The position numbers and the translations under genes are program-made. Below are positions 31,381 to 38,556 of a DNA stretch of 41,199 nt, piece after piece. Source of the DNA: Desulfobulbaceae bacterium (GTDB lineage Bacteria > Desulfobacterota > Desulfobulbia > Desulfobulbales > BM004); contig PKTW01000068.1 of assembly GCA_002868955.1 (NCBI GenBank), positions 1 through 41,199 of the forward strand, given 5' to 3'. Position 1 is the stretch's first letter. The number at the start of each line of letters is the position of its first letter. Under the pieces are notes generated by a model, which worked only from the letters and a program-made list of their open reading frames with translations, did not search any database and was not told where the DNA came from.

Positions 31381-32487
31381 ATGAAAAGTGCAAAAAAAAT
31401 TGACAACAAGGCTGAACTTGAGAAAATCCGCAAAAAGATAGACGCCATTGACAATAATTTTCTTGAACTCCTGAAACAGAGAATTCAGTATGCCCAGGCC
31501 ATAGGTCGCATCAAGTCATTAAACAAGAGGGCCAAGTATGACCCGCTGCGGGAAAGACAGATATATGCGCGTCTGCTGGAAAACAACCAGGATGAATTCC
31601 CGGAACAGGCCCTGCGCTCGATCTTTCATGAGATCATAACAACGTGCCGCCTGTCGCAGAAGAGACCGATTGTCTCCTATCTTGGTCCTGAAGCGACTTT
31701 TACACATCTGGCCGGAGTAAAATACTTCGGACACTCGGCCGACTACCAATCCATTGAATCTATTGAAGATATTTTCTCCGAGGTTGAGCGGGCCAGGACC
31801 ACTTTTGGTGTTGTGCCTGTTGAAAATTCTATAGAGGGAGCCGTATTCTCAACGCTTGATTCTTTCATGAAGCACAAGGTCAAGATTTGCGGTGAGGTAA
31901 ACCTGGAAATCAGTCACAACCTCGTCTGCCAGTCAGGCAACATCGAGGACATCAAGACCGTTGCCTCGCATTCCCAGCCCCTGGCCCAATGCCGCGAATG
32001 GCTCAAAAAAAATCTGCCGGGCATACCCACCCTGCCCGTTTTCAGCACCGGTGTTGCCGCCCAGATGGCAGCCAAGGACCACAGCATAGGAGCTATTGCC
32101 AGCTCCCTAGCTATTAAAACGTATCAACTCCAGGTTGTCGTAAGCGGCATTGAAGATTACCGTGGTAATACGACGCGCTTCCTGGTTATCGGCAAAAAAT
32201 CGCCTTCACGAAGCGGTAATGACAAAACTTCATTGCTCATAGGTCTCCTTGATCGTCCCGGTGCCTTGAATGAAGCTCTTTCAATCCTGGCTGATAAGGG
32301 TATTAACCTTGCCAAGATTGAATCGCGGCCTATTAAAGGTATGCAGTGGAAATATCTGTTCTTCATGGACATGGTAGGCCACATGGAAGATAAAAAAATC
32401 AAGGAAGGCTGCACTGATCTCCAGAAAGTCTGCTCGTATTATGAATGGTTAGGCTCTTACCCCATGACTGAAGACGATAACAATTGA
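31381..32487 (+). CDS. pheA: Bifunctional chorismate mutase / prephenate dehydratase
   Basis: 368 residues. An AroQ-type chorismate mutase (about 10-90: KIRKKIDAIDNNFLELLKQR) is joined to prephenate dehydratase (about 97-275: YLGPEATFTHLAGVKYFG, VPVENSIEGAVFSTLD, the catalytic-type NTTRFLVIG) and a C-terminal ACT domain (283-358: LLDRPGALNEAL, IESRPIKGMQWKYLFF). It converts chorismate to phenylpyruvate; the ACT domain allows phenylalanine feedback. AAGGA lies 12 bases before the ATG. tsaD follows after 37 bp. Confidence 0.95.
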   Translation: MKSAKKIDNKAELEKIRKKIDAIDNNFLELLKQRIQYAQAIGRIKSLNKRAKYDPLRERQIYARLLENNQDEFPEQALRSIFHEIITTCRLSQKRPIVSYLGPEATFTHLAGVKYFGHSADYQSIESIEDIFSEVERARTTFGVVPVENSIEGAVFSTLDSFMKHKVKICGEVNLEISHNLVCQSGNIEDIKTVASHSQPLAQCREWLKKNLPGIPTLPVFSTGVAAQMAAKDHSIGAIASSLAIKTYQLQVVVSGIEDYRGNTTRFLVIGKKSPSRSGNDKTSLLIGLLDRPGALNEALSILADKGINLAKIESRPIKGMQWKYLFFMDMVGHMEDKKIKEGCTDLQKVCSYYEWLGSYPMTEDDNN

Positions 32488-32524
32488 ATAACTTTCCACC
32501 TCATTCCCAATACCATTTTTCCCC

Positions 32525-33535
32525 ATGCTTTTACTGGCAATAGAGAGCTCCTGCGATGAAACGGCAGCGGCAGTGCTTGAAAATGGAACCAACTTACTTT
32601 CCAGCGTTGTAGATTCTCAGATCCAGGTCCACAGACCTTACGGCGGCGTTGTGCCCGAACTCGCCTCCCGCCGGCATATTGAAACTATTTTTCCTGTAGT
32701 CAATGAAGCCATGAAGCAGGCTCGCATCCGCCTGGACCAGCTGGATGCCATTGCTGTAACACAGGGACCAGGCCTCGTTGGTTCCCTGCTTATCGGCATG
32801 TCCTTTGCCAAGGCCCTGGCATATGTGGAAAATCTCCCCTGTCTTGGAGTGGATCATCTGGCCGGCCACCTGCTCTCAATCTTTTTGGGAGAAAAACACC
32901 CATGTTTTCCGTATATAGCCCTGGCAGCCTCGGGCGGCCATTCAAGCATTTACCTGGTTAATGATCCTGTATCATATAAGCTTCTCGGCCAGACAAGGGA
33001 TGACGCGGCCGGGGAGGCCTTTGACAAGGTTGCCAAACTGCTGGGTCTTGGGTATCCCGGCGGCCCAATAATTGCCAAGATCGCAGACAAGGGAAGCCCT
33101 GAAATTATCAGCTTCCCCCGGGCCTGGCTTGAGCCAGACAGTCTTGATTTCAGTTTCAGCGGAGTAAAGACAGCGGTAGTCAATTATGTCAACCAGGCAA
33201 AACGGAAAAAAGAAGAACTTCACATTCCCGATATCTGCGCCTCTTTCCAGGAAGCAATTGCTGATGTCCTGGTTGAAAAAACCCTGGCGGCCGCCAGAAC
33301 CTGCAGTGTCTCGCAAATTGTTCTAGCCGGCGGCGTTGCAGCCAATCAGCGATTACGCGATCTCATGAGCTCCAGGGGGCGAAAAGAAAACTTTTCTGTC
33401 TTTCTGCCGCCCATAGAATACTGCACTGACAATGCTGCCATGATAGCTGTTGCCGGTTACCATCTCTTTAAGAACAGGAAACAGTTAACGAGTACCATAG
33501 ATATGGATGTATACTCCAGAAGTCGCATGATATAA
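32525..33535 (+). CDS. tsaD: tRNA t6A threonylcarbamoyltransferase TsaD
   Basis: 336 residues, usual length. ESSCDETAAAV at 7-17, the ASRRHIETIFPVVNEA block and the metal-binding His111/His115 in VDHLAGHLLS mark the family. VLAGGVAANQRLRDL and EYCTDNAAMIA near the C-terminus are also present. It transfers threonylcarbamoyl to A37 of ANN-decoding tRNAs together with TsaB and TsaE. Probably cotranscribed with pheA. No ribosome site is seen before the ATG. Confidence 0.96.
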   Translation: MLLLAIESSCDETAAAVLENGTNLLSSVVDSQIQVHRPYGGVVPELASRRHIETIFPVVNEAMKQARIRLDQLDAIAVTQGPGLVGSLLIGMSFAKALAYVENLPCLGVDHLAGHLLSIFLGEKHPCFPYIALAASGGHSSIYLVNDPVSYKLLGQTRDDAAGEAFDKVAKLLGLGYPGGPIIAKIADKGSPEIISFPRAWLEPDSLDFSFSGVKTAVVNYVNQAKRKKEELHIPDICASFQEAIADVLVEKTLAAARTCSVSQIVLAGGVAANQRLRDLMSSRGRKENFSVFLPPIEYCTDNAAMIAVAGYHLFKNRKQLTSTIDMDVYSRSRMI

Positions 33536-33777
33536 TGGTACGGAAACGCCAGTAAAACAAAAGCTGACTGCCTAGGCAGGAAATCCTACAATGCAAAGGA
33601 TTTTAGTGGGAATACACTTTGAATTCCTTTTTGCTTCCGGCTTTGCTGTGACCAGTTACAGTACAACATGATCGTTGGCCAACACTTTTTCTCTTAGAAA
33701 TCTATTGTTTTTCATATCCCCTGCATACCTGAATATTTTGAAAATGGTTCAAAAGTCAGGATGGCAGCACTTTAAAA

Positions 33778-33812
33778 TTAAAAAAAAGCAGGACCATTTC
33801 TGGCCCTGCTTT
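33778..33812 (-). terminator. Rho-independent terminator of the two small genes
   Basis: On the minus strand AAAGCAGG (33812-33805) pairs with CCTGCTTT (33792-33785) around a loop that itself contains GCCA/TGGT. Eight T follow. It is 26 bp after the stop of the 65-residue gene. Confidence 0.9.
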
Positions 33813-33837
33813 AATACCTATTTTTTTATCTTTTCAT

Positions 33838-34035
33838 TCAAACAGTCTTTTTCGTACCATCAAAAAAAATTTCCTGTTGCAGCTTTATTTTTCCTATGTA
33901 GTTCACCAGTTCTTCTTCGGAAATAATCTTCTTGGTGATGAGGATATCTATTAGGGCCTGATTGATAATGCTCCCTATATTAAATTTTTCTTCGGTCGCA
34001 ATAACTTTATCTTGTAAATTCAAATGGTTAAACAT
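33838..34035 (-). CDS. Small hypothetical soluble protein (65 aa)
   Basis: Begins MFNHLNLQDKVIATEEKFNI and contains IINQALIDILITKKIISEEE, a helix-turn-helix-like pair of amphipathic helices; no membrane span. TGAGG lies 8 bases before the ATG, and the TGA of that site is the stop codon of the upstream 35-codon gene, so the two are translationally coupled. A strong terminator follows. These signals make it a real gene though I recognise no family. Confidence 0.6.
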   Translation of the reverse strand: MFNHLNLQDKVIATEEKFNIGSIINQALIDILITKKIISEEELVNYIGKIKLQQEIFFDGTKKTV

Positions 34036-34044
34036 ATTAAAACC

Positions 34045-34152
34045 TCAGAACATGAGTTTTATAATTATAGACCACAGTATGGCACTTACACAGAAATGAA
34101 TGGCCAGATGCTGTATTGGAATCGGTACTGTTCTCACTCTATCATCAGTCAT
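34045..34152 (-). CDS. Small single-span membrane protein (35 aa)
   Basis: From the ATG at 34152 (GAGGAG 9 bases upstream) it reads MTDDRVRTVPIPIQHLAIHF followed by CVSAILWSIIIKLMF, one membrane helix at the C-terminus. A longer form from an ATG 42 bp upstream lacks a ribosome site. Its stop overlaps the ribosome site of the 65-residue gene. A candidate sigma-54 promoter lies 67 bp upstream. No family recognised. Confidence 0.5.
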   Translation of the reverse strand: MTDDRVRTVPIPIQHLAIHFCVSAILWSIIIKLMF

Positions 34153-34218
34153 GTTGATTGGCTCCTCAGCACATTGATGTTTTGCAGGCGTCATAATGGA
34201 TTTTCTATGTTTAGAAAC

Positions 34219-34234
34219 AGCAAATTTAATGCCA
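34219..34234 (-). promoter_or_regulatory. Candidate sigma-54 promoter of the two small genes
   Basis: On the minus strand TGGCATTAAATTTGCT has the GG and GC elements at exact -24/-12 spacing, close to the consensus TGGCAC-N5-TTGCW (one difference, C to T). Transcription would start near 34207, about 55 bases before the ATG at 34152. Confidence 0.5.
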
Positions 34235-34322
34235 ATTCTAGAAAAAAAACCTGAGTTATTGGTTTGATTGAGAAAAAAAGCAAAAAAAAGAAAAACGCAA
34301 ACGTACACTCGGCTTTTATTAG

Positions 34323-34379
34323 TGTATGATAATCACTACAATTTGTTTAAATTTTTATACCCTTTGTAGCTATCATACA
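34323..34379. other. Imperfect long hairpin
   Basis: TGTATGATA (34323-34331) and CTACAA (34336-34341) pair with TTGTAG (34364-34369) and TATCATACA (34371-34379). That makes a 15-bp interrupted stem with a 22-base AT-rich loop. No T-run follows directly. It could be a small-RNA fold or two regulator half-sites. Confidence 0.4.
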
Positions 34380-34402
34380 ACCGCTGAAAACTCTCCTCAA
34401 TC

Positions 34403-34490
34403 GTATAAATTATACACAAATTCAAATAGAAGGGACACAATCCTCATGCAAGACATAAAGTAAATCACTACCACAATGTACAAGTTGTAC
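34403..34490. promoter_or_regulatory. Two 6-1-6 palindromes upstream of the MerR-type gene
   Basis: GTATAA-A-TTATAC at 34403-34415 and GTACAA-G-TTGTAC at 34478-34490 are both perfect and have centres 75 bp apart, about seven helical turns. They are candidate operators for the regulator at 34798. Confidence 0.45.
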
Positions 34491-34755
34491 CAGGTCTGCC
34501 TCAGCTATGACTTCCGGTGTTTACAATATCTGAAAACCGAAACAACTGGACACGCAATTCTAACTCCTGGTGAACTAGAACCTGCGAATAATTATTTGAA
34601 TATGTTCTCGCTTACGTTAAATAAACTAAAAAGTCAGTGCAATATCAATTAATTGGCAGGGTTTAGCCAGGTTTTAACAGTGATTTTTCCTGCTTAACAC
34701 CTGAATATATAATTATTTAAAAGAACATTGCGTAAATAATAAAAACATACTACTC

Positions 34756-34773
34756 AAACGAGAACTATCGTTT
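34756..34773. promoter_or_regulatory. AAACGA-N6-TCGTTT dyad before the MerR-type gene
   Basis: A perfect 6-bp dyad with a 6-base spacer ends 24 bp before the ATG at 34798, a position where a bound repressor would block transcription or translation start. Confidence 0.4.
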
Positions 34774-34797
34774 AACGTGGTTTCAAGAGGAGTAAAT

Positions 34798-35394
34798 ATG
34801 ATTAATGAAAGAGACGGGTGGACAATGCAGGATATCAAGAAAGAAATGCCTCTTTCTGATACGTGGTTACGCAGTATGGAGGATGCCGGTTTCTTAAAGT
34901 TGGAATCACCAAGAGTAAGAGGCCAGGTCAAGAGATTGTTTTCTCAAAGGGATGTTGTCAATGTGTTATGGCTTGCATCATTACGGATATTAGGCTATGG
35001 CCCGAAGTATTTAAGAAAATACAAAAAGGTAATTAATAATTTAAAAAAGATTGTCAGAAAGCATTTAAAGAAAGAATATAACGCACCAGCTGATCAGGTG
35101 TTTTTATTCGATACAGAGGATTTTTTTCCTAATGGCGACTTACATAATATTGACTGGGATAAAATTAACCCCCTGGATAAATTCCGACTAAGTGATGCAC
35201 TTTCTAATTTATACGAAGAAGCTTCTTGGCTTCAACTGAAAGCCCAAACCACTCAAAAACATTTAAAGAAAGTTGAAAAGAATATGGGGATATTCATGAA
35301 TCAAATAGAACAACTTGCCGACAATGTCCCATACATCGAGATTCATAGAGCCTTACTAAAAGGCAGGGCGCAACTACCCGAAAAGAAAGAGTAA
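34798..35394 (+). CDS. MerR-type HTH regulator with helical C-terminus
   Basis: 198 residues from the ATG at 34798, chosen because AAGAGGAG lies 5 bases upstream; a longer GTG-started form would begin before that site. The N-terminal 70 residues are a MerR-like winged helix (WTMQDIKKEMPLSDTWLRSM, then VKRLFSQRDVVNVLWLASLR, GYGPKYL). The rest is a charged helical region (KKVINNLKKIVRKHLKKE, later QTTQKHLKKVEKNMGIFMNQ) with no known effector domain or cysteine cluster. It stands alone between non-coding regions. The helical tail suggests dimerisation or protein contact. Confidence 0.7.
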   Translation: MINERDGWTMQDIKKEMPLSDTWLRSMEDAGFLKLESPRVRGQVKRLFSQRDVVNVLWLASLRILGYGPKYLRKYKKVINNLKKIVRKHLKKEYNAPADQVFLFDTEDFFPNGDLHNIDWDKINPLDKFRLSDALSNLYEEASWLQLKAQTTQKHLKKVEKNMGIFMNQIEQLADNVPYIEIHRALLKGRAQLPEKKE

Positions 35395-35940
35395 TATTTT
35401 TTACATTTTTAATCAAGATTTATTGTTTAATTGCAAGAATTCCCGTTTAAATTGTTCTGGAGATTATTCCTCAAATATTAAACAGCAGTATAATTTCTAC
35501 CAACGTGGAACTTCAAAATCGTTCAAGCAACATTTATCATGCCTGCAAATTATCAAAAACTGCGCCCCGAACAATGTACTAGTGCCGTTTTGTTACAAAA
35601 AAAAAGCAATGCAGCTGTTCTGCCCTTTAAAAGCCTTAAGGAGGTTCTCAAACTTTGCTGTAATGCACTAGACAAACATATTGATCACTAGATATGTTTC
35701 AATCCATTATGCGCATCAGGTGAGAATTTAAGGCCATTTATAGTGACAGTTTTTAATACAAGCTATGAGGCAAAGTAAATTACGAGAACTAAATTAATGT
35801 ATATTATGTGGTTGATTACCTGACGTCACAAATTTACATTTACTATCCTATTTCCTGTTATCCCTTAATTTGTTATCTTTTTTTTAATAATTTAGATCAC
35901 TGTAGAAAAATTTGCCCATCAAACTTTACTAGCAGAGCCG
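35395..35940. other. Non-coding region downstream of the MerR-type gene
   Basis: 546 bp, AT-rich. A 50-codon frame at 35539-35691 (MPANYQKLRPEQCTSAVLLQ at the start) lacks a ribosome site and is not recognised. The 10-mer ACGAGAACTA at 35782 also occurs in the dyad before the MerR-type gene (34758). A TGACGTCA palindrome lies near 35822. Confidence 0.4.
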
Positions 35941-36447
35941 ATGAAACTTGAGCTGCGCCGCGCCGCCAGATATTATTATCTGAGATTTGTCCGCCTTAAA
36001 GGTCATCCAGGCGTGCTGGCCCGTGGTGTTGCTATAGGCACATTTGTCGGCATAACCCCTACTATTCCCTTTCATACAATCCTGTCACTCCTATTTGCCT
36101 TTATATTGAGGGGCAGCAAAATTGCCGCCCTGTTTTCCACGATCATTGTCAGCAATCCCATTACTTTCTTGCCACAGTATTACCTTTCCTGGCAGATAGG
36201 CAACTGGCTGACACCGGGTAAACATTCCTGGAAGGACGTTTCAATCCTGATAGATGCGATCATAAATGGCGGCAAATTCGGTGAAACTTTGACGGCCCTG
36301 GGGCAAATAGGAATGGAATCACTCATAATCCTGCTTGCCGGCGGGATGGTTTTAGCCCTGCCGTTCACCCTGTTTTTTTACTGTCTGTCATACATGTTCT
36401 TCAGATCCATCCAGAAAAAACAGCTTGAAAAGAAAATACTCAAATAA
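35941..36447 (+). CDS. DUF2062 membrane protein
   Basis: 168 residues with the DUF2062 pattern: GHPGVLARGVAIGTFVGITP, TIPFHTILSLLFAFILRGSK, then SNPITFLPQYYLSWQIGNWL, and a final hydrophobic helix (LIILLAGGMVLALPFTLFFY). Three to four membrane segments. Function unknown; the family often neighbours glycosyltransferases or, as here, housekeeping genes. It precedes rsmA by 24 bp, probably in one operon. Confidence 0.85.
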   Translation: MKLELRRAARYYYLRFVRLKGHPGVLARGVAIGTFVGITPTIPFHTILSLLFAFILRGSKIAALFSTIIVSNPITFLPQYYLSWQIGNWLTPGKHSWKDVSILIDAIINGGKFGETLTALGQIGMESLIILLAGGMVLALPFTLFFYCLSYMFFRSIQKKQLEKKILK

Positions 36448-36471
36448 TACGACTTTCCGCATGGTATTCCT

Positions 36472-37332
36472 ATGCTGCCTGATAAGAAAATAAAAGATAT
36501 CCTGCAACAGCAGAAGCTTGCCCCTAAAAAACGGTTCGGGCAGAATTTTCTGATAAACAAGAATATTTCGGAAAAAATCGTAAAATTAACCGGAGTCAGC
36601 CCAGATGATACTATCATTGAACTAGGTGTTGGCTTTGGGGCACTGACCTTTCACTTGGCGAAAATCTGCAAAAGAGTCATCGGACTTGAGATAGATTCGG
36701 GTATTATCCGCTACCACCTGGAAGCAGGCAGCTTGCCAGAAAACGTGACTTTGGTGCACCAGGATATCCTGCAGGCTGATTTTGTAAAACTGGCTGATGA
36801 GTCTGGCGCCCGCCTCAAAATGATTGCCAACCTGCCCTATTCCATATCCAACCCCCTCCTCTTCAAACTTACCGGGTACAAGGACAAAATTGAATGGGCT
36901 GTTCTGATGCTGCAAAAAGAAGTAGCCCAAAGATTAACCGCAGAAATCGGCACAAAGGATTACGGTATCCTGACTGTGCGCATGGCAGCCTGTGCTTCTG
37001 TTAAAAAGCTGCTTAACCTTGGTCCGCAACATTTCCACCCCAGGCCCAAAGTGGATTCACAGGTTGTAAAGATCACCTTTTTTCCCAGGCCTGAACGTGC
37101 AGCAGCCCTTCCCCATTATGACCTGGAGCTTTTCAAAAATATAATTGATGCCGCCTTTCAACAGCGGCGCAAAACCTTGGTCAATGCCCTTTCTGCATCA
37201 AATCGGCTTGAAGCTGATAAAAAAACAATTGTACGATCACTTGAAAAACTGGGACTGGACAACAGGATTCGCGGCGAAAGGCTCAGTGTCGAAGACTATG
37301 TGGCCCTGACAAATATCCTGCAGCAACATTGA
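36472..37332 (+). CDS. rsmA: 16S rRNA dimethyladenosine transferase
   Basis: 286 residues. KKRFGQNFLINKNISEKIV, the SAM motif IELGVGFGALTFHL, the catalytic NLPYSISNPLLFKL (motif IV) and the C-terminal FQQRRKTLVNAL are all intact. It dimethylates two adenines of the 16S 3-prime hairpin, a late step in 30S assembly. Length normal. Between DUF2062 (24 bp) and the alcohol dehydrogenase gene (60 bp). Confidence 0.97.
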   Translation: MLPDKKIKDILQQQKLAPKKRFGQNFLINKNISEKIVKLTGVSPDDTIIELGVGFGALTFHLAKICKRVIGLEIDSGIIRYHLEAGSLPENVTLVHQDILQADFVKLADESGARLKMIANLPYSISNPLLFKLTGYKDKIEWAVLMLQKEVAQRLTAEIGTKDYGILTVRMAACASVKKLLNLGPQHFHPRPKVDSQVVKITFFPRPERAAALPHYDLELFKNIIDAAFQQRRKTLVNALSASNRLEADKKTIVRSLEKLGLDNRIRGERLSVEDYVALTNILQQH

Positions 37333-37392
37333 TGCATTTTTTAAAAAATATACTATTCTAACCACTTCAATATATTCCGGAGACTACAAGCC

Positions 37393-38556
37393 ATGAAAAA
37401 TTTCGTCTTTCATAATCCCACAAAAATTCTATTCGGCAAATATACCATTCGATCTATCGGCGATGAAACTGCAGCATTCGGCAAAACTGCCCTCCTGGTA
37501 TACGGCCAGAGCAGCATCAAGAATAACGGAATTTATGACCAGGTGACTAAATCACTCCAGGATGCAGGTGTTACAATAATTGAACTCAACGGAGTCCAGT
37601 CCAACCCTGTTTTAAGTCACGTACACCAGGGCATTACATTGGCCCAGGAAAACAACGTTGACGTGATAGTTGCTGTTGGGGGTGGCTCGGTTCTCGACAG
37701 TGCCAAAGCCATCTCAGCAGGTGCCCTGGTCGAGCATGATGTCTGGAAATTCTTTACCGGCAGAAAAAGCCTCAAAGCTGCCTTGCCCCTTACCTGTGTG
37801 CTCACACTTGCAGCTTCCGGCTCTGAAATGAACTCGAGCATGGTAGTTACCAACGAGGCAACAAAGCAGAAATTCGGTTTTGCCAACAAGCATCTTTACC
37901 CTAAAGTATCTATTCTTGATCCCACAGCCACCTTTTCAGTATCAACAGAATACACAGCCTATGGTGCTGTTGATGCCATTGCCCATGTTCTCGAATATTA
38001 CTTTACAAACCTGGAGCCCTATACCCCGGTGCAGGACCATTTTATGGAAGGTTTGGTCATCAGCTCCATGGACAGCTGCAATCGGGTCCTGCAGAACCTG
38101 GAAGATTATGATGCCCGGGCTGACCTCATGTGGGCTGCAACCCTGGCCTTAAACGGCCTGACAGGAGCAGGCCTTGGCAAGGTAGGATTCCCCATGCACA
38201 TGATCGAGCATTCCCTGAGTGCCTTATACAATGTGGCCCACGGGGCAGGTCTTTCCGTAGTTATTCCAGGATGGATGGCTTATCAGGCCCAACGGACCCC
38301 GGAAAAATTCGCCCAGTTCGCAGAACGGGTTTTTGGTATAATGTCAGGCTCCATTGAAAAGAAAGCTGCCGAAGGAAGACAGGCTCTGCTCTCCTGGTTT
38401 AAGAAAGTGCAAGCTCCAACCAGCCTTACAGCCTTGCATATCCCTGTACAGGATATACCGATGATAGCTGAAAATGCTGTCGCCCTGGCAAAAGTCTGGG
38501 GCATGAAGGATTATACTCAAGACAAAATTGAAGATATTTTAAAACTATGCGCCTAA
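37393..38556 (+). CDS. Iron-containing alcohol dehydrogenase, YqhD/BDH type
   Basis: 387 residues. The opening NPTKILFGKYTI and the NAD(P) motif AVGGGSVLDSAKAI (94-107) mark the butanol-dehydrogenase/YqhD group. Metal ligands fit E. coli YqhD almost residue for residue: Asp194, His198 (GAVDAIAHVLEYYF), His269 (MHMIEHS) and His283 (YNVAHGAG). It reduces aldehydes with NAD(P)H; substrate unknown. GGAG lies about 10 bases before the ATG. Its last 12 bp overlap the end of the convergent kinase gene. It is not the Kdo 8-oxidase KdnB, which has a different N-terminus and size. Confidence 0.9.
   Translation: MKNFVFHNPTKILFGKYTIRSIGDETAAFGKTALLVYGQSSIKNNGIYDQVTKSLQDAGVTIIELNGVQSNPVLSHVHQGITLAQENNVDVIVAVGGGSVLDSAKAISAGALVEHDVWKFFTGRKSLKAALPLTCVLTLAASGSEMNSSMVVTNEATKQKFGFANKHLYPKVSILDPTATFSVSTEYTAYGAVDAIAHVLEYYFTNLEPYTPVQDHFMEGLVISSMDSCNRVLQNLEDYDARADLMWAATLALNGLTGAGLGKVGFPMHMIEHSLSALYNVAHGAGLSVVIPGWMAYQAQRTPEKFAQFAERVFGIMSGSIEKKAAEGRQALLSWFKKVQAPTSLTALHIPVQDIPMIAENAVALAKVWGMKDYTQDKIEDILKLCA

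Larger units (their letters stand above)
34235..34797. other. Non-coding region upstream of the MerR-type regulator
   Basis: 563 bp, AT-rich, with no credible gene. It contains the imperfect hairpin at 34323-34379, two 13-bp palindromes at 34403 and 34478, and a dyad at 34756-34773 close to the regulator start. Confidence 0.6.

Noticed and set aside
35539-35691. A 50-codon frame in the spacer after the MerR-type gene
   Set aside because: There is no ribosome site, no terminator and no recognised homologue; kept only as a note on the spacer.
37393-38556. The iron alcohol dehydrogenase as KdnB, partner of KdnA
   Set aside because: Its opening motif and metal ligands follow the YqhD/butanol dehydrogenase group, and KdnB differs in length and N-terminus.
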